Assembly: GCF_001294335.1 (NCBI RefSeq)
Contig: NZ_LGKG01000196.1
Location: forward strand, 124,001-188,000
Direction of reading: 5' to 3'
DNA length: 64,000 bases
Source: Streptomyces chattanoogensis
GTDB taxonomy: Bacteria > Actinomycetota > Actinomycetes > Streptomycetales > Streptomycetaceae
Each line of letters begins with the position of its first letter. Position 1 is the stretch's first letter. The notes under the pieces were generated by a model. That model saw nothing but the letters and a program-made list of their open reading frames with translations, had not been told where the DNA came from and did not search any database. Made by a program: the position numbers and the translations under genes. Positions 1 through 9,028 of the stretch are shown here, piece by piece.

Positions 1-359
1 CCGTTGTGCCCGAAGGGCGGGTGGCCGAGATCGTGCGCCAGGCAGGCGGCCTCGACGAGGTCCGGGTCGCAGCCGAGGGCGGCGCCCAGTTCGCGGCCCA
101 CCTGGGCGCACTCCAGGGAGTGGGTCAGCCGGGTGCGGGGGCTGGCGTCCCAGACATGGGTCTGGGTGCCGGGGGTGACGACCTGGGTCTTGCCGGCCAG
201 GCGGCGCAGCGCGGCGGAGTGCAGGACCCGGGCGCGGTCACGCTGGAAGGCGGTGCGCCCGGGGCGTTTGTCGGGCTCGGCGACCCAGCGTTCGGCGTCC
301 GCCTCGGTGTAGCCCGGGGTGCCGGGGGCCCGGCCGGTGGTCGATGGTGTGCCCGTCAT
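1..359 (-). CDS. dgt: Deoxyguanosinetriphosphate triphosphohydrolase-like protein, N-terminal part
   Basis: The HD-domain dNTPase family hydrolyses dGTP to deoxyguanosine and triphosphate. The minus strand opens with ATG at 359 and reads about 119 residues before running off the left edge of the window. Visible are the family's N-terminal arginine-rich region ([17 protein letters not shown]), the stretch [17 protein letters not shown] carrying the first His of the HD motif, and [13 protein letters not shown] carrying the His-Asp pair. It lies 38 bases downstream of the chelatase-like gene on the same strand, so the two may be co-transcribed. Only the N-terminal part of the usual roughly 420-residue protein is present because the window ends. 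The family call is strong. The substrate is inferred from the family. Confidence 0.88.
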   Translation of the reverse strand, partial: MTGTPSTTGRAPGTPGYTEADAERWVAEPDKRPGRTAFQRDRARVLHSAALRRLAGKTQVVTPGTQTHVWDASPRTRLTHSLECAQVGRELGAALGCDPDLVEAACLAHDLGHPPFGHN

Positions 360-397
360 ACAGCGACGGTAGCCGCCCCTGTGCCCTGGGGCCCGGA

Positions 398-1300
398 TCA
401 GGTGCGCGCAAGGAGCGCCTGGTCGGCTGTCCGGTGGGGCGTCCGGCCGTGGGTCCGGGCGCGTGCCTCGTCGTAGCGGTGCAGGACGAGGCGGGCCAGC
501 GCGGGGTGGTCTCCCAGGGGTGCGGCGGCGGTTCCGGGGGCGTGTGCGGCGCACTGGGCGGCGAAGCGGCCGGGGGCGGTGAAGCAGGAGGCGACGGCGA
601 TGCGGTCGTGGCCGCGGGCGGTGAGCAGGCGGACGGCCTCGGGGACGGTGGGGGTCGCTGCCGACGCGTACGCGGGGAGTACGGGCACGCCGTCGAGACG
701 GGCCGAGAGAAGGCCGGCGATCTGCGCGATGTCCCGGGCCGACTGCGCCGCCTTGGAACCGGCCGAGGCGAGGACGACGGCCGTGCGCCGGCGGGCGGGC
801 GCCTGGGGGAAGCCGGCCTCCAGGAGGCGGGCGTGCAGCGCCTCCGCCAGGAGCGGGTGTGCGCCCAGTGGCGCGGCGGTCCGGCCGGAGAGGTGGGGAG
901 CGGCTGCCAGGGCGGCGGGCAGGTCGTGGGTGACGTGGTAGCCATGGCCGAAGAGCAGCGGAACGAGGACGGCCTCGCCGCGCAGCTCGGCCAGGGTGTC
1001 GGAGAGCAGCGGACGGTTCAGCTCGATATGGCCGAGCCGTACGGGCAGGCCGGGGCGGAGCGCGCGGACCCGGTCGAGCAGGGCGCGGACGGTGTCCAGG
1101 GCACGCGGATCGCGGCTGCCGTGGGCCACGGCGACCAGGGTGGGCGCGGCCTCGGCGGGGGCGGGCCGGGGGTGCCGGAAGCCGTGCAGGCGGACCCGGC
1201 TGAGCTGGGCGCTCAGCCGGTCGGTGATCTCGGTGGCGAGGCCGGCGGGGCAGAGGTCGGGCGGGGCCGGGGCGGGCTGGTGCGATATCGACTCCGTCAT
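398..1300 (-). CDS. Sirohydrochlorin chelatase (CbiX/SirB-like)
   Basis: This 300-residue protein belongs to the CbiX/SirB family, which inserts Co2+ or Fe2+ into sirohydrochlorin. Two tandem CbiX-like halves can be seen. The N-terminal half has [12 protein letters not shown] with the metal-binding His, then a second His-rich stretch ([11 protein letters not shown]). The C-terminal half starts at [16 protein letters not shown], where the His of the first half is replaced. The gene is divergent from the nitrate reductase at 1462. Siroheme is the cofactor of the NirB nitrite reductase at 20.5 kb, so a supply role for nitrite reduction is a reasonable inference; a cobalamin role is the alternative. 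It reads toward dgt, 38 bases downstream. The ATG at 1300 is the only good start. Confidence 0.85.
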   Translation of the reverse strand: MTESISHQPAPAPPDLCPAGLATEITDRLSAQLSRVRLHGFRHPRPAPAEAAPTLVAVAHGSRDPRALDTVRALLDRVRALRPGLPVRLGHIELNRPLLSDTLAELRGEAVLVPLLFGHGYHVTHDLPAALAAAPHLSGRTAAPLGAHPLLAEALHARLLEAGFPQAPARRRTAVVLASAGSKAAQSARDIAQIAGLLSARLDGVPVLPAYASAATPTVPEAVRLLTARGHDRIAVASCFTAPGRFAAQCAAHAPGTAAAPLGDHPALARLVLHRYDEARARTHGRTPHRTADQALLART

Positions 1301-1411
1301 GGCGGGAGACTGGCAGCCGGTCGTTGCGGTTCCGTTTCGCCGCGGGGAAATCCGTGTGCCGTGCGGCCTCCGCGCGCCGTGCGCCGCCTAGGAGGTGCCC
1401 GCCGCGCACCC

Positions 1412-1449
1412 GAAACAGTGGTGAACCGCGCACGTAACACGCGCGTACC
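1412..1449 (+). promoter_or_regulatory. Predicted GlnR box upstream of nitrate reductase
   Basis: Four 5-bp half-sites sit at exact 11-bp spacing: GAAAC (1412), GAACC (1423), GTAAC (1434) and GTACC (1445), each separated by 6 bp. This matches the actinomycete GlnR a/b-site architecture (gTnAC-N6-GaAAC repeated). The last half-site ends 12 bp before the ATG at 1462, so it overlaps the likely promoter. GlnR is the global nitrogen regulator in Streptomyces and assimilatory nitrate reductase is an established type of target. Binding here is inferred from the pattern. Confidence 0.65.
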
Positions 1450-1461
1450 ACGCTGGCGCGT

Positions 1462-3594
1462 ATGAACGCCGCGGATGCCCCAACGGTCGACACCCACTGC
1501 CCTTACTGTGCCCTGCAATGCGGCATGGGGCTGCGGCCCACCGGTGCGCCCGAGGGGCCCGGCGTCCGGGTCGTCGAGCGGACCGCTTTCCCGGTGAACC
1601 GCGGCGCGCTGTGCGGCAAGGGCCGTACGGCGCCCGAGCTGCTGGCCCCGGGGGCGCGGCTGGCCTCTCCTCTGGTGCGGGACGCCGCCACCGGGGAGCT
1701 CGTCCCGGCCACCTGGGACGCGGCGCTGGACCGGGTGGCGGACGGGCTGCGCAGAACCGGCGCCGAGCACGGCCGGGACGCGGTCGGGGTCTTCGGCGGC
1801 GGCGGGCTGACCAATGAGAAGGCGTACGCCCTGGGGAAGTTCGCCAGGGTGGCGCTCGGCACCTCGCAGATCGATTACAACGGTCGTTTCTGCATGTCAT
1901 CGGCCGCGGCGGCGCACGGCAAGGCGTTCGGTCTGGACCGCGGGCTGCCGTTCCCGCTGGCCGATGTGGCGCGGACCGGCTGCGTCATCCTGGTGGGCTC
2001 CAACCTGGCCGAAACCATGCCGCCCGCGCTGCGCTATCTCACCGAGCTGAAGGAGAACGGCGGCCGGCTGATCGTCGTCGACCCGCGCCGCACCCGCACC
2101 GCCGAACAGGCCGATCTGCATCTGGCCCCCCGCCCCGGCACGGACCTGGCGCTGGCGCTGGGGCTGCTGCATCTGGTGGTGGCCGAGGGCCGCACGGACG
2201 AGGAGTTCATCGCGGCGCGCACCGGCGGCTGGGAGGAGGCGCGGGCGGCGGCGATGGCCCACTGGCCGGAAATGGTCGAACGCATCACGGGCATCGCGGT
2301 GCCCCAACTCCGCGAGGCGGTCCGCCTGTTCTGTGACGCCGAGTCGTCCATGGTGCTGACGGCGCGCGGGCCCGAGCAGCAGGCCAAGGGCACCGACACC
2401 GTGGGCGCCTGGATCAATCTGTGCCTGGCGACCGGGCGGGCGGGCCGGAAGCTGTCCGGCTACGGGTGCCTGACCGGCCAGGGCAACGGCCAGGGGGGCC
2501 GCGAACACGGCCAGAAGGCCGACCAGTTGCCCGGTTACCGCAAGCTCGACGACCCGGTGGCCCGCCGGCATGTGGCAGAGGTGTGGGACGTCGACCCGGA
2601 CACGCTGCCGGGCCCCGGGCGCAGCGCGTACGAGCTGCTGGACGCGCTGGGCGGCGATATCCGCGCGCTGCTGCTGATGGGTTCCAACCCGGTGGTGTCG
2701 GCGCCGCGGGCCGCCCACGTGGAGGAGCGGATCCGCTCGCTGGACTTCCTGGCCGTCGCCGATGTGGTGCTGTCGGAGACGGCCGCCCTGGCGGACGTGG
2801 TGCTGCCGGTCGCCCAGTGGGCGGAGGAGACCGGCACCACGACCAACCTGGAGGGCCGGGTCCTGCTGCGCCGCCGCGCCCTGGACCCGCCGCCCGGCGT
2901 CCGTACGGACCTGGAGGTACTCAGCGGGCTGGCGGCCCGGCTGGACCGGGAGAAGGGCTTCCCCACCGACCCGGAGGAGGTCTTCGACGAGCTGCGCCGG
3001 GCGTCCGCGGGCGGGCCGGCGGACTACTCCGGCATCACCTATGAGCGGATCGCGGCGGAGGACGGGGTGTTCTGGCCCTGCCCGGAGACCGATGCCGCGG
3101 GCCGTCCCGGCGTCCATCCCGGTACGCCCCGGCTCTTCCTGGACCGCTTCGCCACCCCCGACGGCCGGGCCCGGTTCGTCCCCGTCGCGCACCGCCCGGC
3201 GGCCGAGGAACCGGACGAGGCCTTTCCGGTGGTCCTGACCACCGGCCGGGTGCTGGCCCAGTACCAGTCGGGCGCGCAGACCCGCCGGGTGGCCGAGCTG
3301 AACGCCGCCGAGCCGGGGCCGTTCGTCCAGCTGCACCCGCGGCTGGCGGAGCGGCTGGGCATCGCGGACGGCGAGCCGGTCGCGGTGGTCTCCCGGCGCG
3401 GCCGGGCCGTCGCCCCGGCCCGGGTGACCGGCACCATCCGTCCCGACACGGTCTTCATGCCGTTCCACTGGCCGGGTCCGGGCCGGGCCAACACCCTGAC
3501 CAATCCGGCGCTCGACCCTACGTCGCGGATGCCGGAGTTCAAGGTGTGCGCGGTGCGGGTGGAGCGGGTGGAGCAGGTGGAGCGGGTGGGCTGA
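1462..3594 (+). CDS. Assimilatory nitrate reductase, molybdopterin catalytic subunit
   Basis: This 710-residue molybdopterin oxidoreductase is of the NasA/NarB type, which reduces nitrate to nitrite in the cytoplasm. The N-terminal CPYCALQC and a later Cys (C13, C16, C20, C51) form the [4Fe-4S] motif. C144, in NGRFCMSS, fits the Mo-ligand cysteine of the assimilatory branch. The body has the expected MGD-binding segments ([32 protein letters not shown] given here only in part: [10 protein letters not shown]) and a C-terminal molydopterin-dinucleotide domain from about residue 590 ([17 protein letters not shown]). No Tat signal is present, as expected for the assimilatory enzyme. It lacks the extra C-terminal [2Fe-2S] domain found in some NasA proteins, so a separate electron donor is needed. 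The FAD protein at 19.2 kb is a candidate. It follows a GlnR-like box. Confidence 0.92.
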   Translation: MNAADAPTVDTHCPYCALQCGMGLRPTGAPEGPGVRVVERTAFPVNRGALCGKGRTAPELLAPGARLASPLVRDAATGELVPATWDAALDRVADGLRRTGAEHGRDAVGVFGGGGLTNEKAYALGKFARVALGTSQIDYNGRFCMSSAAAAHGKAFGLDRGLPFPLADVARTGCVILVGSNLAETMPPALRYLTELKENGGRLIVVDPRRTRTAEQADLHLAPRPGTDLALALGLLHLVVAEGRTDEEFIAARTGGWEEARAAAMAHWPEMVERITGIAVPQLREAVRLFCDAESSMVLTARGPEQQAKGTDTVGAWINLCLATGRAGRKLSGYGCLTGQGNGQGGREHGQKADQLPGYRKLDDPVARRHVAEVWDVDPDTLPGPGRSAYELLDALGGDIRALLLMGSNPVVSAPRAAHVEERIRSLDFLAVADVVLSETAALADVVLPVAQWAEETGTTTNLEGRVLLRRRALDPPPGVRTDLEVLSGLAARLDREKGFPTDPEEVFDELRRASAGGPADYSGITYERIAAEDGVFWPCPETDAAGRPGVHPGTPRLFLDRFATPDGRARFVPVAHRPAAEEPDEAFPVVLTTGRVLAQYQSGAQTRRVAELNAAEPGPFVQLHPRLAERLGIADGEPVAVVSRRGRAVAPARVTGTIRPDTVFMPFHWPGPGRANTLTNPALDPTSRMPEFKVCAVRVERVEQVERVG

Positions 3595-3708
3595 CGGCCC
3601 GCTCACCGGAGCGCCGAGACGTCGGCTTTCGGTTCGTCGGCCTGGCTTTCCGCTAGGTTTCGCTGCGTCATACACACGCGCCGAAGCCCTCCAGGAGAGG
3701 AACCGAAC

Positions 3709-4086
3709 ATGCCGCAGATACTCGTCGATTACGACGCGACGCTGCAGGACTTCCTCGACCGCCGTCGTTTCGCACGCGAACTGCATGCGCTGGCCGCGCA
3801 GACGGTCGACGGCATCACCGTCGAAAGCTGCAAGACCCGGTTCCGCTGCGTCGATGAAGCCGTCATCGCCCACGACGAGCCCCAGCAGTCCCTGATCCAC
3901 GTGGACTTCGCGATCCTGCCGGGCCGCACGACGGAGGCCAAGTCCGCACTGAGCCGGGCGGTCCTCGACCTGGTGAGCAGCCACACGGCGTCGGCGACGG
4001 GGGTAACGGTCCATGCCTCGGTCGACGTCCGCGACCTCGATGCGTCGTACACCAAGCGGGTGGTACCGGCGACCGGGCAGCGGTGA
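3709..4086 (+). CDS. 5-carboxymethyl-2-hydroxymuconate delta-isomerase family protein
   Basis: This 125-residue protein of the CHMI (HpaF-like) branch of the tautomerase superfamily has the usual length. It starts MPQILVDYD, so Pro2 becomes the N-terminal proline that acts as catalytic base after Met removal. The central stretch VESCKTRFRCVDEAVIAHD and IHVDFAILPGRTTEAKSALS follow the family pattern (SR...W/V D, then GR-S/T-E-K). A ribosome binding site, GGAGAGGAA, precedes the ATG. The family isomerises 5-carboxymethyl-2-hydroxymuconate in homoprotocatechuate breakdown, but no other hpa gene is nearby, so the true substrate here is unknown. It stands alone between the nitrate reductase and a convergent deaminase. 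Confidence 0.75.
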   Translation: MPQILVDYDATLQDFLDRRRFARELHALAAQTVDGITVESCKTRFRCVDEAVIAHDEPQQSLIHVDFAILPGRTTEAKSALSRAVLDLVSSHTASATGVTVHASVDVRDLDASYTKRVVPATGQR

Positions 4087-4119
4087 GGACGGCCCGGAGC
4101 CGGTGCTCCGGGCGCCGCC

Positions 4120-5130
4120 CTAGTAGGCCTCGAGCTCCTTCAGATAGGCCGCCCGGGTCCCCTCGTCCAGGAACGACGCCTCGAACGAGTTGCGGGCAAG
4201 GGTGCGCAGCGCCTCGTCGTCGAGGCCGAGGGCGTCGCGTACCGCGGTGAAGTTGTCGTGTGCGTAGCCGCCGAAGTAGGCGGGATCGTCGGAGTTGACG
4301 GTGACCAGCAGTCCGGCGTCCAGCATGGCGGGGAGCGGGTGGTCGGCGAGGTCGTCGACGACGCGCAGCCGGACGTTGGACAACGGGCAGACGGTGAGCG
4401 GGATCCGGTCCGCCACCAGGCGGGCGACCAGCCGCTCGTCCTCCAGGGAGCGCACGCCGTGGTCGATGCGGTCGACGCCGAGGACGTCCAGGGCCTCCCA
4501 CACATAGGCGGGCGGCCCCTCCTCCCCCGCGTGCGCCACGCACTTGAGGCCGGCCTCCCGCGCCAGTGCGTAGACCTCCTTGAACTTCGACGGCGGGTGC
4601 CCGACTTCGGCGGAGTCCAGGCCGACGGCCGTGATCCGGTCGAGGTAGGGGCGGGCCGCCTCGAAGGTCGCCAGGGCCGATTCGGCGCTCTCGTCGCGCA
4701 GGAAGCACATGATGAGCCGGGTGGTGATGCCGTAGGTCTCCGGGGCGGCGTCCAGCGCACGGGACAGCCCGCGGATGACGGTGCCGATCGGGACGCCGCG
4801 GGCGGTGTGCGCCTGCGGGTCGAAGAAGATCTCGGCGTGCCGTACGCCCTGTTCCCGGGCGCGCGCGAGGTAGGCGTCGGCGAGGTCCGCGAAGTCGTCC
4901 TCGGTGCGCAGCACGGCCATCAGCGCGTAGTAGAGGTTGAGGAAGGACTGCAGGTCGGTGAAGGAGTAGGCGCGGCGCAGGGCGTCCTGGTCGGCGTACG
5001 GGAGGGTGACGCCGTTGCGTTCGGCGAGCGCGAAGGCCAGTTCGGGCTCCAGGGTGCCTTCGATGTGGAGATGCAGCTCCGCCTTGGGCAGCGGGGACTT
5101 GGGGGCGGAAGGGGTGGGGGCGGGAGGCAT
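4120..5130 (-). CDS. Adenosine/adenine deaminase family protein, adenine-deaminase-like
   Basis: This 336-residue amidohydrolase of the adenosine deaminase family would release ammonia from adenine or adenosine in purine salvage. Zinc and catalytic residues are visible in PKAELHLHIEGTLEP (two His), HAGEEGPP (His and the proton-shuttling Glu), DRIDHGVRS (His) and VNSDDPAYFGGY (the two Asp). HAGEEGPP and VNSDDPAYFGGY are the forms I associate with the adenine deaminase (Aah1/Ade) branch rather than classical adenosine deaminase, so adenine is the more likely substrate; this is inference. Its start lies 5 bases after the stop of the upstream cyclotransferase gene on the same strand, so the two are probably one operon. 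Confidence 0.85.
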   Translation of the reverse strand: MPPAPTPSAPKSPLPKAELHLHIEGTLEPELAFALAERNGVTLPYADQDALRRAYSFTDLQSFLNLYYALMAVLRTEDDFADLADAYLARAREQGVRHAEIFFDPQAHTARGVPIGTVIRGLSRALDAAPETYGITTRLIMCFLRDESAESALATFEAARPYLDRITAVGLDSAEVGHPPSKFKEVYALAREAGLKCVAHAGEEGPPAYVWEALDVLGVDRIDHGVRSLEDERLVARLVADRIPLTVCPLSNVRLRVVDDLADHPLPAMLDAGLLVTVNSDDPAYFGGYAHDNFTAVRDALGLDDEALRTLARNSFEASFLDEGTRAAYLKELEAY

Positions 5131-5135
5131 ACGGG

Positions 5136-5657
5136 TCAGACCTGTTCTGCGGTGCGGGCGGGATCGTCCAGGTTATCCGGGGACCGCTCGGGGGCTCCGG
5201 GTCCCACCGGGTTGCGGGCCCGTGCCACCGCCGTGGCGCTCAGCCAGCAGCCGCCCTCTATGAGGGGCCCGGTGGCGCGCAGCCGGGCGGCGAGGGGTGC
5301 GGCGGCCAGGTAGACCCAGGCCCGGACGGTGCCGCCGTCGGGGCGTACGGCCTCGGTGACCACCCGTTCGTAGACGTTCTCCGGGTCGCCGGGGGCGTAG
5401 CCCTCGAGCCGGTCCAGCACCGCGCGTACCTCGTCGTAGTCGGTGTCGCGGGGGTGGACGAGGGTGCCGTGGACGACGGCGTCGGCGGGCCCGGCCACCG
5501 CGTACGGGTACCCGGGGCCGTCGTACAGCAGCGCGCCGGCTATCCGGGCGGGCTCCTCGGCGGTGGTCCGGCCGCGCAGCGTCCAGGTGTGGTTGGCCTC
5601 GCCGGGGCGCAGCGTTCCGTAGACGAAGAAGGGCAGCCGTTCGGGCTCGGTGGTCAT
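5136..5657 (-). CDS. Gamma-glutamylcyclotransferase-like (GGCT/AIG2 fold) protein
   Basis: This 173-residue protein has the GGCT-fold signature PFFVYGTLRPGEANH near the N-terminus and LDRLEGYAPGDPENVYERVV, which contains the conserved Glu of the family. The fold occurs in gamma-glutamyl cyclotransferases and in amine cyclotransferase/AIG2-like proteins, so the exact reaction is open. The ATG at 5657 is chosen because the domain begins 7 residues later and a GGAAAGGA purine stretch precedes it. The open frame extends further upstream without homology-like content. Five bases separate its stop from the start of the adenine-deaminase-like gene, which suggests translational coupling. Confidence 0.8.
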   Translation of the reverse strand: MTTEPERLPFFVYGTLRPGEANHTWTLRGRTTAEEPARIAGALLYDGPGYPYAVAGPADAVVHGTLVHPRDTDYDEVRAVLDRLEGYAPGDPENVYERVVTEAVRPDGGTVRAWVYLAAAPLAARLRATGPLIEGGCWLSATAVARARNPVGPGAPERSPDNLDDPARTAEQV

Positions 5658-5767
5658 GGGCGGTCGGTCCTTTCCGGGGCTGCCGGGTGCCGTCTGAGCT
5701 GTGACGTTGTTCTCCTTACTGCAACCATGCCAGGCCACCGCGCGTCGCACCCTGCGACATCGGACAG

Positions 5768-6502
5768 ATGAGCGGGACGGACGGGGGACGACAGATGCGA
5801 GGGCAGGGGCCTGGGCTCGCGCGGCGCATACGGAACGGTGCGCGCCGTGTACGACTGCCGCGCACCCGGCGCGGATGGCGCCGCACCTACCAGGCCGTGG
5901 TCGCCCTGACGGTGCTCGCGCTGGCCCCCGCGACGTGGCTGAACGCCACGGCCGGCCCCCGCGTCCGTACGGTCGCCGATGCACCCGCCGCCCCGGTGGC
6001 CGTCGTCTTCGGCGCGGGCCTGTGGAACGGCGAACCGTCCCCGTATCTCGCCCACCGTCTGGACGCGGCGGCCGCGCTCTACTCCCGTGGCACGGTCCGC
6101 GCCATCCTGGTCACCGGCGACAACAGCACCCACGACTACGACGAACCGGACGCGATGCGCGGCTATCTGCTGCGGCACGGCGTCCCGGCCCGGAAGATCG
6201 TCAGCGATTACGCGGGCTTCGACACCTGGGACTCGTGCAGCCGCGCGCACCGCATCTTCGGCGTCGACCGGGCGGTGCTGGTCAGCCAGGGCTTTCACAT
6301 CCGGCGGGCGCTGGCGCTGTGCGAGGCGGCCGGGATCGACGCGTACGGGGTCGGGGTGGCCGCCAAGCACGATGTGACCTGGGCCTATGGCGGCGTACGG
6401 GAGATCTTCGCGGCGGGGAAGGCGGCGGCGGACGCGGTGCTGCGGCCCGATCCGCGCTTCCTGGGGCCGCGGGAGAAGGGGGTGGCGGAGGCGCTGCGGT
6501 AG
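5768..6502 (+). CDS. SanA/YdcF-like DUF218 membrane-anchored protein
   Basis: This 244-residue protein has a basic N-terminal segment (about residues 10-40), one transmembrane helix (AVVALTVLALAPATWL, about 42-58) and a DUF218 domain. The domain shows AVVFGAGLWNGEPSPYLAHRLDAA, ILVTGDNSTHDYDEPDAMRGYL and LVSQGFHIRRAL, matching the SanA family (linked in enterobacteria to envelope barrier function and vancomycin exclusion). The biochemical activity of the family is not settled. It is divergent from the GGCT/deaminase pair and convergent with the protease gene. The first of three nearby ATGs is used; the ATG at residue 10 is possible. Confidence 0.82.
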   Translation: MSGTDGGRQMRGQGPGLARRIRNGARRVRLPRTRRGWRRTYQAVVALTVLALAPATWLNATAGPRVRTVADAPAAPVAVVFGAGLWNGEPSPYLAHRLDAAAALYSRGTVRAILVTGDNSTHDYDEPDAMRGYLLRHGVPARKIVSDYAGFDTWDSCSRAHRIFGVDRAVLVSQGFHIRRALALCEAAGIDAYGVGVAAKHDVTWAYGGVREIFAAGKAAADAVLRPDPRFLGPREKGVAEALR

Positions 6503-6525
6503 CGCCTCCGCGCGTCCGTGCCCCC

Positions 6526-7602
6526 TCAGCCCTCCTGGGTGGCGCGGGCGTACAGGGCGAGGATCTCCGTCCCGAAGTACGGGCTGTAGGAGGTCCGGTC
6601 GCTGTTCGGGCCGGTCGGGCCGCCGCCGTTGAGGCCGCCGATCAAGCCGACGATGCGGCCCGTGCGGGTGCGCTCGTCGTAGTGGGTCAGCCAGGGGCTG
6701 CCCGAGGTGCCGCCGTAGAACCCGCCGCACTCCATGCGCAGTTGACGGGTGCCGGACAGGCGGGCGGTGCTGGTGTCACAGCGTACGGCCCGGTCCTGCG
6801 GGTCGTTGCGGACGCTCGGATAGCCGACGACGGTGACCTTGTTGCGGTAACCGGGCGTGGGGGTGAGGGTGTTGCCCCCGGTGACCGACTCGAGCGAGCG
6901 GCCCTGGTCGTCCGGCGCGACGGTGGCGAAGGCGAAGTCGAGGTCGGCGCCGGGCCCGGTGGTGCCGCGGCCGGGGTAGTCGTATTTGGCGTCGATCGCC
7001 CAGATCCCGTACGGCTGGGTGGCGGCGCCGGAGGTGTACTGCGGGACGAAGGCGGCGCGCGTGCCCGGGTTGCAGTGGCCCGCGGTGAGGATCAGATTGC
7101 CGCTCGGGCTGTGCACCACGCTGGCGGTGCAGTGGTGCGCCTTGGAGTCGCCGTCGACGGAGAACAGCACGCCGACGGACGGGATGCCGTCGAAGTGCCG
7201 GCCGGCGGGCACGCGTCCGGACGTTTTCTTTGCGCCGGACCGCCCCGTGAGCGGTGCGGTCGAGGGCCGGGACACGGTTCTGCCGTGGGCGGGCGCTATG
7301 GCCGCGGCCATCCGCTGCGGCGTCCAGTAGGCGGCGGCGTCCTCGCCGGTCCAGGTGGTGCGGGTGGTGCGGGTGCCCTCGTCATTGCCCCCGTTGTCGC
7401 CCCCGTCCTGGCTCCCCTCCTGGCTGCCGTCCTGGCTGCCGTCCTGGCTGCCGTCGTAGCCCCCGTCGTCGGCCGCGCTGCGCGCCGGTGCCGCGGTCAC
7501 ACCGCCGGCCTGTGCCACGGCCACGCCGCCGACGGTGACCGTCGCCAGGCCGATCGTGGCGCCGAGCACCACGGCCGCCGTCCTCCCCCATTGCTGCCGC
7601 AT
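6526..7602 (-). CDS. Secreted trypsin-like serine protease
   Basis: This 358-residue exported protease has a signal peptide (MRQQWGRTAAVVLGATIGLA to about residue 40, ending near AVAQAGG). A low-complexity spacer with four GSQ(D/E) repeats at about residues 47-70 follows, then a chymotrypsin-fold domain. The triad is visible as His in LTAGHC, Asp in GADLDFAFATV and Ser in GTSGSPWL. Two Cys pairs are likely disulfides. The start is fixed by a TGATG overlap with the end of cutA upstream, so translation is probably coupled. The GSQD repeats are encoded by a small tandem DNA repeat around 7400-7455 that could vary in length between strains. The substrate is unknown. Confidence 0.87.
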   Translation of the reverse strand: MRQQWGRTAAVVLGATIGLATVTVGGVAVAQAGGVTAAPARSAADDGGYDGSQDGSQDGSQEGSQDGGDNGGNDEGTRTTRTTWTGEDAAAYWTPQRMAAAIAPAHGRTVSRPSTAPLTGRSGAKKTSGRVPAGRHFDGIPSVGVLFSVDGDSKAHHCTASVVHSPSGNLILTAGHCNPGTRAAFVPQYTSGAATQPYGIWAIDAKYDYPGRGTTGPGADLDFAFATVAPDDQGRSLESVTGGNTLTPTPGYRNKVTVVGYPSVRNDPQDRAVRCDTSTARLSGTRQLRMECGGFYGGTSGSPWLTHYDERTRTGRIVGLIGGLNGGGPTGPNSDRTSYSPYFGTEILALYARATQEG

Positions 7603-7979
7603 CAGCTGGTCTCCTTCGCGATCCAGGCCAGGTAGTCGGCGCCGCCCCGGGTGATCGGGGTGGCGATGATCTCGGGTGTCTCGTAGTCGTGCGTGGCGCG
7701 GATACGGGCCTCGAGCACCTCGTACCGCGCCGCCGTCGTCTTGAACAGCACCTGCCACTCCCGGCCGGTCTCGACGGCGTTCTCCCACCGGTACACCGAG
7801 GTCACCGGCGCACTGATCTGCGCGCAGGCCGCGAGCCGGCCCTCGACCGCGCCGCGCGCCAGCCGCTGGGCCCTGTCCTCGCTGTCGGTGGTCGTCATGA
7901 CGGTCAGGAACCCGGCCGACTGGCCGCCCGGATCGGGAAGTTCGGCTGCGGGGTTCGGTTCGGGATCGGCCATGGGCAC
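7602..7979 (-). CDS. cutA: CutA-like divalent cation tolerance protein
   Basis: This 125-residue protein of the CutA1 family forms PII-like trimers that bind divalent metals. Family landmarks are VEGRLAACAQISAPVTSVYRWENAV (given in part: GRLAACAQI and VYRWENAVE), EWQVLFKTT, and HDYETPEIIATPI near the C-terminus. Length is normal apart from about 20 extra N-terminal residues, so the ATG at 7973 or a later start is possible. Its TGA overlaps the ATG of the protease gene. Upstream, at 8048-8073, two copies of GCATCGTACGGA lie 14 bp apart between cutA and the divergent cupin. Confidence 0.88.
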   Translation of the reverse strand: MPMADPEPNPAAELPDPGGQSAGFLTVMTTTDSEDRAQRLARGAVEGRLAACAQISAPVTSVYRWENAVETGREWQVLFKTTAARYEVLEARIRATHDYETPEIIATPITRGGADYLAWIAKETS

Positions 7980-8246
7980 GCATCCTTCGTGGTGGGGGAC
8001 AAGGACGGATCACGGTCGGCGTACGCTTTTTTGCGGATGATCGTCTCGCATCGTACGGAGCGCATCGTACGGACCGCGATCATCGTCGTGCCCAGGACGG
8101 GCCGCCCTTGGCGCGCATCCACCCGGACGCCCCGTTTCGTCCGGGAACACCCGCCCCATACGGGATCCTCCCGGTTGCGGCAACCCGTGGAGCGGCAAGG
8201 ATGGAAGGGGAGCCCCGCCGCCGGTCCGCACGGAAAGGCCCGCACC

Positions 8247-8612
8247 ATGAATGACCTGCACACCCTCGCCCGTGACCAGATCGACGACGCCAGGGCCTCC
8301 GCGCACGGCCGCAGCGCCCACCTCTTTCTGCACGACGGCCCGCTGCGGCAGACCGTGATCGCACTGATCGCGGGGGCTTCGCTGGACGAGCACAATGCAC
8401 CGCCGGCCGCGAGCCTGCAGGTGCTCAAGGGCCGGGTGCGGCTGACCCGGCCGCACGGGAGCGAGGACCTGAGGGAGGGTCAGGTCGCCGCGATCCCGCA
8501 CGACCGGCACGGACTGCTGGCCCTCGAGGACTCTGCGGTACTGCTGACGGCCGTGATGACAGTGGAGCCGCGGCCACTGGGACCACCACCGCTGGTGGCG
8601 CCGCGCGGCTGA
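8247..8612 (+). CDS. Small cupin-domain protein
   Basis: This 121-residue protein is a single cupin beta-barrel. The order LRQTVIALIAGASLDEHNAPPAASLQVLKGRVRL (visible as TVIALIAGASLDEHNAP, then LQVLKGRVRL) and EGQVAAIPHDRHGLLALEDS follows cupin motifs 1 and 2, with His/Glu candidates for metal binding. Proteins of this size in actinomycetes are usually annotated as cupin/LuxR-region proteins of unknown role, and I cannot assign a function. The ATG at 8247 follows an AAGG-containing stretch; longer in-frame extension has no domain content. It is divergent from cutA. Confidence 0.72.
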   Translation: MNDLHTLARDQIDDARASAHGRSAHLFLHDGPLRQTVIALIAGASLDEHNAPPAASLQVLKGRVRLTRPHGSEDLREGQVAAIPHDRHGLLALEDSAVLLTAVMTVEPRPLGPPPLVAPRG

Positions 8613-8670
8613 GCACCTGCACCGCCTCCCACTCTTCAGATTCTTCTGAATATTCCACATCATCGGCAGC

Positions 8671-9004
8671 ATGGGTTGGAAGCCGGACACACAGGTGCAG
8701 CTGACCGGGGAGAAGGAGACGCTCCTCGCCACGCTCTACGGCCGTGCACCCGACAGTCGCGCCAAGCACCCGATCCTCGGCGACAGCATGGCCGTCGACG
8801 CCGTACGGCGACTCGACTACGACTTCCGGAAACTGCGTATGGGCCCCGCCGACGCGGCGGGCGTGGCGCTGCGCGCCCGGCAGCTGGACGTCTGGACGGC
8901 ACGCTTCCTCAAGGCTGCCGCTGCCCTACCGTGCGGCGGCGCGCCTGATGGCTCTGCTTCCCCCGGTGCGGAACATGGCCCGGATGTACCGCTGCCGCTT
9001 CTGA
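8671..9004 (+). pseudogene. Remnant of an LCM-type SAM-dependent methyltransferase
   Basis: Reading from ATG 8671, about 80 residues match the N-terminal part of the leucine-carboxyl-methyltransferase/TcmP-like family (VQLTGEKETLLATLYGRAPD, SRAKHPILGDSMAVDAVRRL, then RARQLDVWTARFL). The frame then turns into unrelated sequence. In another frame, immediately after about 8910, the sequence reads LPYRAAARLMALLPPVRNMA and MYRCRF then stop, which fits the family's C-terminus ending in YRF. The central SAM-binding core, on the order of 170 residues, is missing and the ends are out of frame. This is an internal deletion plus frameshift, so no functional enzyme can be made. Confidence 0.72.
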
Positions 9005-9028
9005 TCACCGGGCGCGGCCGCCGAGCCG

